The notes under the pieces are model-generated. The model was not told where the DNA came from. It was given only the letters and a program-made list of their open reading frames with translations, and ran no database searches. A stretch of DNA of 7,400 nt. It comes from Thermoleophilia bacterium. Lineage in GTDB: Bacteria; Actinomycetota; Thermoleophilia; Gaiellales; Gaiellaceae. The DNA lies in contig JABFWJ010000488.1 of the NCBI GenBank assembly GCA_013362295.1, positions 1 to 7,400 of the forward strand. Direction: 5' to 3'. This document shows positions 1-5,769 of the stretch, piece by piece. The position numbers and the translations under genes are program-made. How positions within the stretch are numbered: the first letter of the stretch is position 1; each line of letters opens with the position of its first letter.

Positions 1-762
1 TCCGGCATCGGGTGCGCAGCGCGGTTCCCGTACTACATGCAGACCTACGGCATGCACTCGATCCACGGCCGCGCGCCGGCGATCGCCACGGGGCTCGCCG
101 TGTCGCGCCCGGATCTGTCGGTCTGGGTCGTGAGCGGTGACGGGGACGCCCTCTCGATCGGCGGCAACCATCTGATCCATTCGCTGCGGCGCAACGTCAA
201 CATCAAGATCCTGATGCTGAACAACCAGATCTACGGCCTGACGAAGGGGCAGTACTCGCCGACGAGCGAGCAGGGCAAGGTCACCGGCTCGACGCCGATG
301 GGCAGCGTCGACTTCCCGTTCAACCCGCTGTCCATTGCGCTGGGCGCGGACGCCACCTTCGTCGCGCGCGCGATCGACACGGACAAGCCCGGGCTCACGG
401 AGGTGCTGCGCCGCGCGGCCGCGCACAACGGCGCCGCGTTCGTGGAGATCCTCCAGAACTGCAACATCTACAACGACGGCGCGTTCGACTTCGTCCGGGA
501 CGAGAAAGAGAACCGCCTCTACCTGAAGCACGGCGAGGTCGTCGGGGACACGGGCATCACCCACGACGAGACGGACTTCGCCACGGCCTTCGCCCTGTCG
601 CGTGTCACCGAGGAGACGCACGGGACGGTCCCGCTGGGCGTGTTTCGCGACGTGCAGCGCGACAGCTACGACGAGCTCGTCGCGGCGCAGCTCGCGAACG
701 CCAAGGGCGACGGCGACCTGCAGGCGCTCGTCGGCTCGGGCGACACTTGGTCGATCAGCTAG
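1..762 (+). CDS. korB: 2-oxoacid:ferredoxin oxidoreductase, beta subunit (C-terminal part; 5' end outside window)
   Basis: This is the thiamine-diphosphate-binding beta subunit of a cytoplasmic 2-oxoglutarate/2-oxoacid:ferredoxin oxidoreductase, which with a KorA alpha subunit decarboxylates a 2-oxoacid to an acyl-CoA and reduces ferredoxin. The frame is open from base 1 with no start, so the N-terminus, including the usual CxxC cluster ligands, lies upstream; 253 residues are visible. The first visible residues, SGIGC, hold a third iron-sulfur ligand cysteine (visible residue 5). The TPP/Mg motif begins GDGDAL (about 46-51) and closes with the paired asparagines of LNNQIYG (about 74-75). The fourth cluster cysteine is in LQNCNIYNDGAF (about 154). 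KorB proteins are usually near 340 residues, so about a quarter is missing. korA is expected just upstream. The next gene starts 26 bp downstream on the same strand. The family call is firm; the exact 2-oxoacid is inferred. Confidence 0.95.
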   Translation, partial: SGIGCAARFPYYMQTYGMHSIHGRAPAIATGLAVSRPDLSVWVVSGDGDALSIGGNHLIHSLRRNVNIKILMLNNQIYGLTKGQYSPTSEQGKVTGSTPMGSVDFPFNPLSIALGADATFVARAIDTDKPGLTEVLRRAAAHNGAAFVEILQNCNIYNDGAFDFVRDEKENRLYLKHGEVVGDTGITHDETDFATAFALSRVTEETHGTVPLGVFRDVQRDSYDELVAAQLANAKGDGDLQALVGSGDTWSIS

Positions 763-788
763 ACCGCGCATTTCGATAGAACGGCGCG

Positions 789-2135
789 GTGCCCGGCGGG
801 GTCATCTACCAGATCTACCCGCGCTCCTTCGCGGACTCGAACGGCGACGGCGTCGGTGATCTGCCCGGGCTCACGTCCAAGCTCGACTACCTGCAGTGGC
901 TCGGAGTCGACGTCATCTGGTCGAGCCCGACGTTTCCGAGCCCGAACGCCGACTGGGGGTACGACGTCGCCGACTACTGCGCCGTCCATCCCGACCTCGG
1001 GACGGTCGACGACCTCGATGCGCTGATCGCCGGCGCCAGACGCAGGTCGATCGAGGTCTGGCTCGACCTCGTACCCAACCACACCTCGGACCAGCACCCC
1101 TGGTTCGCCGAGCATCCCGAGTACTACGTCTGGGCGAAGGGCATCCCGAACGACTGGCGCTCGGTCTTCACCGGCAAGACGGCCTGGCGGCTCGACAAGC
1201 GATTCGATCGCCGCTACCTGCACCAGTTCACGCCGGAGCAGCCCGATCTGGACTGGTGGGCAGACGCGGTCCGCGACGAGTTCGACCGCATCCTGCGCTT
1301 CTGGTTCGATCGCGGCGTCGCCGGCTTCCGGATCGACGTGGCGCACGGGCTGATCAACGACAAGCTTCTGCGGGACGGCAGGGAGTACATGCGCGAGCGC
1401 CCCGAGGCTCACGAGATCTTCGCGCGCTGGCAGGAGGTCGCCCGGGAGTACGACCCGAAGCCGACGTTGATGGGGGAGACCTACGTCTCGCTCGACAAGC
1501 TGACCGCGTACTACGAGCACCTCGACCTCGCGCAGAACTTCGACTTCTGCCGCGCCGAGTTCGAGCTCGACGAGCTGCGACCGATCGTCGAGCAGACGAT
1601 GCGCGAGATCCCGGAGAACCGCGTGCCGATCTGGTTCGGCTCGAACCACGACCACTCGCGCATGGCGACGCGCTGGGGGAAGGGCGACGAGCGACGACAT
1701 CGCGCCGCGCTCTTTCTCCTGCTCACGTTGCCGGGCTGGGCGATCCTCTACCAGGGGGACGAGATCGCGCTCGCCGACGGGAAGGTGCCGAAGAGCCGGG
1801 TCACGGATTCCGCACGTCCGCCGCGTGACCCCGAACGGACGCCGCTTCCGTGGACGCCGAGCGGCGAGGAGTGGCGCGACCCGTGGCTGCCGCTGACGAA
1901 CACCTCCCGCAACGTGGCCGACCAAAGAGACGACCCGGGCTCGACGCTGCACTACACGCGGCAGCTGATCGAGCAGCGCAGGCAGCTCGCCGACGACGGC
2001 TACGAGACGTTGCCGAGTTCGGACGGTGTGTGGGCGTACCGCCGCGGAGAAAGGACGTGCGTGCTCAATATGACCGACGCAAGCGCGAAGCACGAGGGAC
2101 GGACGCTGGAGCCGTGGCAGGGCCTGATCCTCTGA
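789..2135 (+). CDS. GH13 alpha-amylase-family enzyme, probable alpha-glucosidase / oligo-1,6-glucosidase type
   Basis: A glycoside hydrolase family 13 enzyme of 448 residues with no signal peptide, so probably cytoplasmic, likely hydrolysing or transferring short alpha-glucosides. The N-terminus GGVIYQIYPRSFADSNGDG is the family's first barrel strand. Conserved region I is DLVPNHTS (93-100), region V QPDLDWW (151-157), region II GFRIDVAHG with nucleophile Asp183, region III MGETYV with acid/base Glu230, and region IV SNHDHS with Asp288. All three catalytic carboxylates and the substrate-binding histidines are present. RDPERTPLPW (347-356) matches the alpha-glucosidase RDxxRTPMPW element. The GTG start is chosen because an in-frame TAG at 777-779 blocks extension and the barrel begins at residue 3; there is no clear ribosome binding site. 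Alpha-glucosidases usually run to 520-560 residues, so the C-terminal domain and the segment between Glu230 and Asp288 are short. The exact substrate (maltose, isomaltose, sucrose, trehalose) cannot be read. No sugar transporter or regulator is visible nearby. Confidence 0.93.
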   Translation: MPGGVIYQIYPRSFADSNGDGVGDLPGLTSKLDYLQWLGVDVIWSSPTFPSPNADWGYDVADYCAVHPDLGTVDDLDALIAGARRRSIEVWLDLVPNHTSDQHPWFAEHPEYYVWAKGIPNDWRSVFTGKTAWRLDKRFDRRYLHQFTPEQPDLDWWADAVRDEFDRILRFWFDRGVAGFRIDVAHGLINDKLLRDGREYMRERPEAHEIFARWQEVAREYDPKPTLMGETYVSLDKLTAYYEHLDLAQNFDFCRAEFELDELRPIVEQTMREIPENRVPIWFGSNHDHSRMATRWGKGDERRHRAALFLLLTLPGWAILYQGDEIALADGKVPKSRVTDSARPPRDPERTPLPWTPSGEEWRDPWLPLTNTSRNVADQRDDPGSTLHYTRQLIEQRRQLADDGYETLPSSDGVWAYRRGERTCVLNMTDASAKHEGRTLEPWQGLIL

Positions 2136-2137
2136 CC

Positions 2138-2467
2138 GTGTTCGACGCGCTGTTCGAGGCGCTGCGCGAGCCCGAGGCGTTCATGGCGCTCTGGGCTGAC
2201 GACGCCGACATCGCGCTGCGAGGCTCGGAGCTCGCCGAGCGCGACGACGGTCCGGCTCAGCTGCGGGCGCACGTCGACGCGATCGCGGCCTCGCCGACCG
2301 AGATCCGCTTCGTGTGGGAGGAGCGCCGCCTGCACGAGGAAGGGGACGTCGCGTGGATCAACGCCACCGGCACGGTGAACGGCGCTCCCTACCGGTTGAC
2401 GGCGGTGCTCGTCCGGCGCCGCGGCGAATGGCGCTGGCACACCTTCAGCGGCGGCGAACCGAGATAG
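2138..2467 (+). CDS. SnoaL/NTF2-fold (ketosteroid-isomerase-like) small protein
   Basis: A 109-residue protein resembling the SnoaL_3/DUF4440 group of the NTF2 superfamily. The evidence is an alpha+beta pattern with FMALWADDADIALRGSE (15-31), a central GDVAWINATGTV strand (69-80), and a C-terminal pair of strands, YRLTAVLVRRRGEWRWHTFSGGEP (85-108, split by a turn at RRG). Proteins of this group bind small hydrophobic ligands or have isomerase/cyclase activity, and most remain uncharacterised, so no substrate is assigned. The GTG at 2138 is preferred because it lies 2 bases after the GH13 stop (TGA-CC-GTG), which suggests translational coupling, and because similarity begins there. An in-frame GTG at 2114, inside the GH13 gene with GGAG only 3 bases upstream, is an alternative that adds eight residues. 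The long upstream extension of this frame is arginine-rich shadow sequence of the GH13 gene. Confidence 0.82.
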   Translation: MFDALFEALREPEAFMALWADDADIALRGSELAERDDGPAQLRAHVDAIAASPTEIRFVWEERRLHEEGDVAWINATGTVNGAPYRLTAVLVRRRGEWRWHTFSGGEPR

Positions 2468-2487
2468 TCGCTGCCTCGCCTGAAAGG

Positions 2488-2523
2488 CTCGAATCCGGTT
2501 CGGCTCCGCCGATCAGATTCGGG
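2488..2523. terminator. Candidate bidirectional terminator hairpin between convergent genes
   Basis: An 8-bp stem (CTCGAATC at 2488-2495 with GATTCGGG at 2516-2523, including one G-U pair in the plus-strand RNA) encloses a 20-base GC-rich loop that can pair further (CGG with CCG). It lies 20 bp after the SnoaL-like stop and 16 bp before the end of the opposing small gene, where a shared terminator is expected. There is no T-run on either side, so the call rests on position and stem only. Confidence 0.35.
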
Positions 2524-2539
2524 AACAAGCCGTTCGCGC

Positions 2540-2755
2540 CTACCGCGGCGGGTGCCCGAACTCGCGCATCAGGTCGTCGAACTGCTGCCAGGTCAATGAC
2601 CACGTGCGCTTCGCCTTCCCGGGCTTCCAGTCGATCGAGCCGCGGCTGACCTTCACGACGCCGAGCCGCTCGCCGTCTCGCGTCACCACGATCTTGATGT
2701 CGACGTTCGAGACCGGCAGCTCGTGGTCGATCTTCAGACCGATTGAGTGAGCCAT
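2540..2755 (-). CDS. Small conserved protein of unknown function (71 aa)
   Basis: A 71-residue protein recalling a group of short uncharacterised actinobacterial proteins with the pattern K-x-DGxxLGxxxxSxGxIDWxP near the middle and a tryptophan-rich end. Here that is RDGERLGVVKVSRGSIDWKP (26-45), then the WSLTWQQFDDLMREFG block (52-67). The sequence alternates short beta strands with one C-terminal helix; there is no signal peptide, membrane segment or cysteine. The function is unknown, and nucleic-acid binding is only a guess from size and lysine content. The ATG at 2755 is preferred because similarity begins at MAHSIGLKIDHE; an in-frame ATG at 2788 would add 11 residues but lies inside the inverted-repeat element. 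The true start is only 11 bp from that element's edge and no good Shine-Dalgarno site is seen, so its promoter and leader must lie within or beyond the repeat. Confidence 0.8.
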   Translation of the reverse strand: MAHSIGLKIDHELPVSNVDIKIVVTRDGERLGVVKVSRGSIDWKPGKAKRTWSLTWQQFDDLMREFGHPPR

Positions 2756-2765
2756 TCGCTCACTG

Positions 2766-2934
2766 TAGAGGCTTGATGTGGAATGCACGCGTACCCGCGG
2801 CTGGTGGCTCAGACGCGGCGCATCTCGCTCGGTGCGGGCTTGAACGTAGACCCAGCTATGCTCTGCGCCCGCCCCGGACGAGCTGCTTGGTCTGAGCCAT
2901 CCCCGCGGGCACGCAATTCCACATCAACCCTCTA
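2766..2934. repeat. Inverted-repeat element of about 169 bp (MITE-like or IS remnant)
   Basis: The two ends are long imperfect inverted repeats, about 49 bp (2766-2814) and 45 bp (2890-2934). The outer block TAGAGG(C/G)TTGATGTGGAAT matches at 18 of 19 positions. After a short indel, CCCGCGG (2794-2800) pairs with 2903-2909, and TGGCTCAGAC (2805-2814) pairs with 2890-2899. About 75 unmatched bases lie between the arms. The outermost TA on both sides could be a duplicated TA target, as made by IS630/Tc1-mariner type transposition, but being palindromic and part of the match it is ambiguous. No transposase is present; a plus frame from GTG 2804 runs about 43 codons to a TAA in the right arm and looks non-functional. 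The element separates the GNAT gene and the 71-residue gene, touching the stop of the first. A non-mobile structured RNA is an alternative. Confidence 0.7.
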
Positions 2935-3405
2935 AGCAGCCCGGCCGACAACCTCCGCCTGGCCTGCTGCATACCGCACCTTTAGCCCGTCCGTGATGCG
3001 CCGCATCAAGGCGAGCGACGCGCGGTTCTCGGCACTCATCGTCGCGCGGAGCGTCTGGATGCCGGCCGCGCGCGCGTCCTCCGCGAGCCGCTGGGAGAGG
3101 ACGGATCCGACACCGTTTCCCTGCAGCGAGTCGACGACGTCGAACGCGATGTCTGCGAGGGAGCCGTCGCGGACGAGCCGCGCGATTCCGACCGGTGCGC
3201 CGTCGTGCCACGCCACGAGCACGTGATGGTCCCCGTCCACCCGGGCGAGCTGCTCGAGCTCCCCACGGGTGAGCACGTTCTTCGCGCCGCCGAACCGAAG
3301 CCGTCGGGAGTGCGGGCCGAGGCGGTCGAACACCGCCTGCACGACCTCGGTCTGGCCATTCCTGAGCGGCCGCACCGTGATGCCCCTGAGTACCTCCGCG
3401 TTCAT
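2932..3405 (-). CDS. GNAT-family N-acetyltransferase
   Basis: A 157-residue GCN5-related N-acetyltransferase that would transfer acetyl from acetyl-CoA to an amine; the acceptor is unknown. It starts with ITVRPLRNGQ (9-18), the usual first beta strand. HHVLVAWHDGAPVGIARLV (60-78) and the following strand IAFDVVDSLQGNGVG (86-100) contain the acetyl-CoA pyrophosphate loop QGNGVG (95-100), which fits Q/RxxGxG/A. The helix SQRLAEDARAAGIQTL and the ENRASLALMRR block (126-136) are motif B. The ATG at 3405 is chosen because family similarity starts there and GGAAG lies just upstream; the frame opens 15 codons further up at 3450. It is divergent from the hydrolase-LuxR gene, with 93 bp of shared promoter region. 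Its TAG stop is made of bases at the very edge of the inverted-repeat element, so the last residues may have been altered by an insertion. Confidence 0.88.
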   Translation of the reverse strand: MNAEVLRGITVRPLRNGQTEVVQAVFDRLGPHSRRLRFGGAKNVLTRGELEQLARVDGDHHVLVAWHDGAPVGIARLVRDGSLADIAFDVVDSLQGNGVGSVLSQRLAEDARAAGIQTLRATMSAENRASLALMRRITDGLKVRYAAGQAEVVGRAA

Positions 3406-3427
3406 GCTTCCAGGGTGCCTGCGGGGC

Positions 3428-3484
3428 ATGGCCCGGCGCGTCGTCCTCAAGGGCCATCTTTTCCGAATGGCCCGACCGGGCCAT
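3428..3484. promoter_or_regulatory. Cluster of four ATGGCCC/GGGCCAT half-sites in a divergent promoter region
   Basis: Four perfect copies of one heptamer alternate in orientation: ATGGCCC at 3428-3434, GGGCCAT at 3451-3457, ATGGCCC at 3467-3473 and GGGCCAT at 3478-3484. They form two inverted pairs, one with a 16-base and one with a 4-base spacer. All lie in the 93 bp between the divergent GNAT and hydrolase-LuxR starts, and the last abuts the proposed -10 of the latter. This is what an operator array looks like. The adjacent LuxR-type regulator is the natural candidate binder, by position only. The 4-base-spaced pair could also form an RNA hairpin. Confidence 0.5.
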
Positions 3485-3490
3485 TAGGCT
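3485..3490 (+). promoter_or_regulatory. Candidate -10 element for the hydrolase-LuxR gene (leaderless start)
   Basis: TAGGCT fits the TANNNT -10 pattern of actinobacterial promoters and ends 8 bases before the ATG at 3499, so transcription would start at or within a base or two of the start codon. There is no Shine-Dalgarno sequence upstream of that ATG, consistent with leaderless translation. The -35 is weak (TTCCGA at 3461-3466, 18-base spacer). Confidence 0.4.
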
Positions 3491-3498
3491 TCACCTAC

Positions 3499-4515
3499 AT
3501 GGAGCAGAACATCGGCTTCATCGATTTCGAAGGCCGGCGGCTCGCGTACGCGACCTACGGCGACGGCCCGCCGATGGTGCTGGGCCCGCGTTGGGTCTCG
3601 CACCTCGAGGAGGAATGGTCCGATCCCGGCCAGCGCGCGTTCTACCGGGAGGTCGCGAAGACCCATCAGGTCGTCCGGTTCGACCGCATCGGCTGCGGGC
3701 TCTCCTCGCGCGACCTCGAGCCGCGCCCGACGATCGAGTCGGAGAGCCGCCAGCTCGAAGCGGTGATCGACGCCGTCGGCGGCTCGGCCGTCGTCTACGC
3801 CTCGTCGTGCTGTTGCATGTCGGCGTCGCAGTTGGCGGTCCGCCGTCCCGGCGCGGTCGAGAAGCTCGTGTACTTCGGCGGCTACGCGACGCGCAACGAC
3901 ATTCCGGAGGCGACACGGCGTTCGCTGATCGAGTTCGTGCGGCTGAACTGGAGACTCGGGGCACAGATGCTCGCCGGTCTCTTCGACCCGCACGCGAGCG
4001 GCGACGAGATCGCCGAGCACACGCGCATGCAGCGTGCGGCTGCGACCGCGGAAGCGGCGTCGATCTTCCTCGAGCTCGACCTCTGCGCCGACGTGCGCCC
4101 GCTGCTGCCGAAGGTCCCGGTTCCGGCGCTCGTTCTCCACCGCCGCGGCGACCGGACCGTTCCGATCGGGCGCGGGCGCGAGCTCGCCTCGCTCCTGCCG
4201 CACGCACGCTTCGTCCCGTTGAGCGGCGACTCCCATCTCCCGTGGAAGGACGACCAGCGGGAGCTGTTCCGCGCGCTCGCCGGCTTCCTCCACCACGACG
4301 TCGTCCCGGAGTCGAACGGCGCCACGCCGCTCAGTTCGCGCGAGACCGAGATCCTGCGGCTCGTCGCCACCGGGATGAGTAACCGCGAGATCGCCACGAC
4401 ACTCGTGCTCAGCGAGCACACCGTGCACCGCCACGTCGCGAACATCCTCCGGAAGCTCGCTCAGTCGACGCGTGCCGCCGCCGCGACGCAGGCCGCCCGC
4501 GCCGGAATCATCTGA
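3499..4515 (+). CDS. Alpha/beta-hydrolase fused to a C-terminal LuxR-type helix-turn-helix regulator
   Basis: A 338-residue two-domain cytoplasmic protein. Residues about 5-265 form an alpha/beta-hydrolase fold: GRRLAYATYGDGPP (12-25), the RFDRIGCGLSSRD turn (60-72), the nucleophile-elbow region VVYASSCCCMSA (98-109), the acid strand LVLHRRGDRTVP with Asp218, and SGDSHLPW with His246. Residues about 277-338 form a LuxR/GerE HTH: LSSRETEILRLVATGMSNREIA, then the recognition helix around LSEHTVHRHVANILRKL (304-320). Such fusions are usually viewed as one-component regulators in which the hydrolase domain senses or processes a ligand. The elbow is odd: where GxSxGG is normal this protein has A101-S102-S103-C104-C105-C106, keeping a serine but no glycines. 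ATG 3499 is chosen because the domain starts there; the frame is open back to 3205, across the GNAT gene. It is divergent from GNAT and probably autoregulated at the heptamer sites. A strong hairpin follows the stop. Confidence 0.9.
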   Translation: MEQNIGFIDFEGRRLAYATYGDGPPMVLGPRWVSHLEEEWSDPGQRAFYREVAKTHQVVRFDRIGCGLSSRDLEPRPTIESESRQLEAVIDAVGGSAVVYASSCCCMSASQLAVRRPGAVEKLVYFGGYATRNDIPEATRRSLIEFVRLNWRLGAQMLAGLFDPHASGDEIAEHTRMQRAAATAEAASIFLELDLCADVRPLLPKVPVPALVLHRRGDRTVPIGRGRELASLLPHARFVPLSGDSHLPWKDDQRELFRALAGFLHHDVVPESNGATPLSSRETEILRLVATGMSNREIATTLVLSEHTVHRHVANILRKLAQSTRAAAATQAARAGII

Positions 4516-4528
4516 GAGCAGCGCGGTG

Positions 4529-4566
4529 GGTGGAGATCGGCGGCGCCGCCACTGCCGATCTCCACC
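4529..4566. terminator. Strong GC-rich hairpin after the hydrolase-LuxR gene
   Basis: GGTGGAGATCGGC (4529-4541) and GCCGATCTCCACC (4554-4566) form a perfect 13-bp stem around a 12-base loop that is itself partly self-complementary (GGCGCC). It starts 13 bp after the hydrolase-LuxR stop and lies between convergent genes. No T-run follows on either strand, a common form in high-GC actinobacteria. It probably terminates or stabilises the 3' end of the upstream message and may serve both directions. The 127 bp from here to the dehalogenase end at 4694 hold nothing I can name. Confidence 0.65.
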
Positions 4567-4693
4567 TTCGCGCGATCCCTGTCGAGGCCTCATCCGGCTG
4601 CCGCATTGCCGGGCCGCAGTTCAGGTCTCGGGGAGCTGTCGCACTGTGCTCGGCGTTCGTATGGACGAGCGGCGCTCTTTCGTATGAATCCGG

Positions 4694-5566
4694 TCAGAGG
4701 TCCGTCCAGGCGGCGATCCGCTCGCCGAGCAGCTCGCCCCGGTCTTCCTGCAGGAAGTGGCCGGCGCCCTCGACCGGTGGATCGAGCTCGGCGTCCGGCA
4801 GGAGCTCGGCCATCACCTCGGCCGCACGCCGCGAGAAGATCGGGTCGCTGTCGCCGAAGAGGACGAGCGCGGGCCGGTCGAGCTCGCGCAACCGGTCGCG
4901 CACGGTGAGCATGGCGGGGGCCGACGGGTGGTCGGAGCTCGTGGCGACGAGCTCAGGGAACTGCACGATGCCGACCCGGGACTCCGGGACCGGGAACGGC
5001 GCGTCGTAACCGGCGATCACCTCGCCGCTCGTCGGCTGGACGAGCGAGAGTCGAATGAGCTGCCCGGCGACGATCTCGGTGCCGACGCGCCGCATGAACG
5101 CCTGGAAGCGGAGCCACTCCTCGCCCGGCGCGCGCGCGCCGATGCCCGTATTCATCACCACCAGCCGCGCCACGCGCTCCGGATTCTCGACCGCGACGCG
5201 GAACCCGATTGGCCCGCCCCAGTCCTGGACGACGAGCGTGATCCGCTGCAGGTCGAGCTCCTCGACGAGCCGGGCGATCGACGCGACGTGGCCGTCGTAG
5301 GAGTACCAGCCCGGATCGGTCGGCTTGTCCGAGCGGCCGAACCCGAAGTAGTCGGGCGCGATGCAGCGCCCGACGCGGGCGAGCGTCGGGATCATCTTGC
5401 GGTAGAGGAATGCCCACGTGGGCTCGCCGTGCAGGAGCAGCAGCGGATCCCCCCGGCCCTCGTCGGCGTAGTGCATGCGCAGGCCGTCCTGGTCGAGGTA
5501 ATGGGGCTCGAAGTCGAACCCGGGCAGATTTCGGAAACGGCTGTCTGGAGTGCGATAGACGCTCAT
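4694..5566 (-). CDS. Haloalkane dehalogenase-like alpha/beta-hydrolase (HLD-I / DhlA type)
   Basis: A 290-residue alpha/beta-hydrolase close in layout to haloalkane dehalogenase subfamily I, which hydrolyses carbon-halogen bonds to an alcohol and halide. The N-terminus YRTPDSRFRNLPGFDFEPHYL resembles the DhlA start (LRTPDxRFxNL). HGEPTWAFLYRKMIP (46-60) carries the oxyanion region. VVQDWGGPIG holds nucleophile Asp115 and the adjacent halide-binding Trp116. YDAPFP (187-192) is a cap-domain signature. FGDSDPIF gives catalytic Asp241 and GAGHFLQE gives His270. In DhlA a second cap-domain Trp helps bind halide; here the matching region reads EEWLRFQAFM (149-158), with Trp151 or Phe154 at or near that place, so dehalogenase activity is likely but not assured. 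No signal peptide; cytoplasmic. The ATG fits the family start, with a weak GGGGAT about 11 bases upstream. Related non-dehalogenating hydrolases are the alternative. Confidence 0.88.
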   Translation of the reverse strand: MSVYRTPDSRFRNLPGFDFEPHYLDQDGLRMHYADEGRGDPLLLLHGEPTWAFLYRKMIPTLARVGRCIAPDYFGFGRSDKPTDPGWYSYDGHVASIARLVEELDLQRITLVVQDWGGPIGFRVAVENPERVARLVVMNTGIGARAPGEEWLRFQAFMRRVGTEIVAGQLIRLSLVQPTSGEVIAGYDAPFPVPESRVGIVQFPELVATSSDHPSAPAMLTVRDRLRELDRPALVLFGDSDPIFSRRAAEVMAELLPDAELDPPVEGAGHFLQEDRGELLGERIAAWTDL

Positions 5567-5713
5567 CGCGCGATCATCCCCGAGAACGACGAGGAATCGT
5601 CAATTTGGCCGAAGAATCCATCCGGTCGGCGGCGTAGCCTTCCGCGCATGACGCGCTCGTCCGCATCAGCCAAGCAGTCCTAGGCCTCCTAGCCGCCCCT
5701 TGACACGGTCGAC

Positions 5714-5731
5714 CCGCCGCAATTGCGGCGG
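5714..5731. repeat. Perfect 18-bp GC-rich palindrome CCGCCGCAATTGCGGCGG
   Basis: A perfect two-fold symmetric sequence centred on AATT, extendable to GAC/GTC with a one-base bulge. It lies in the 229-bp region downstream of the DUF4032 gene and about 150 bp upstream of the dehalogenase gene. As RNA it would give a 7-bp GC stem with an AAUU loop, so it could be a terminator for the minus-strand DUF4032 transcript (no T-run follows) or a protein-binding site. Confidence 0.55.
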
Positions 5732-5769
5732 TCGGCCGTATGTCTGTAACAGATCTGCAACCGATGTGC

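Noticed and set aside
759..2093. Long minus-strand open frame opposite the GH13 gene
   Set aside because: It has arginine/valine-rich shadow composition with no domain, whereas the plus frame has all GH13 motifs.
2483..2512. tRNA 3'-end-like string (GGCTCGAATCC followed by GGCTCCGCC)
   Set aside because: It resembles a T-loop and acceptor end, but the T-stem does not pair and no D-arm or anticodon arm lies upstream; better explained as part of the intergenic hairpin.
3205..3498. Upstream extension of the hydrolase-LuxR frame
   Set aside because: It runs antisense through the GNAT gene and has no similarity pattern; the hydrolase fold begins right after ATG 3499, preceded by a -10 candidate.
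3484..4593. Long minus-strand open frame opposite the hydrolase-LuxR gene
   Set aside because: Low-complexity charged sequence lacking motifs; an antisense shadow typical of high-GC DNA.
4656..4686. Direct repeat TTCGTATG at 4656-4663 and 4679-4686
   Set aside because: Only 8 bp, two copies, and located between convergent gene ends where no promoter is needed.
5700..5705. Perfect TTGACA -35 hexamer on the plus strand
   Set aside because: No -10 at 16-19 bp and no plus-strand gene downstream; likely chance.
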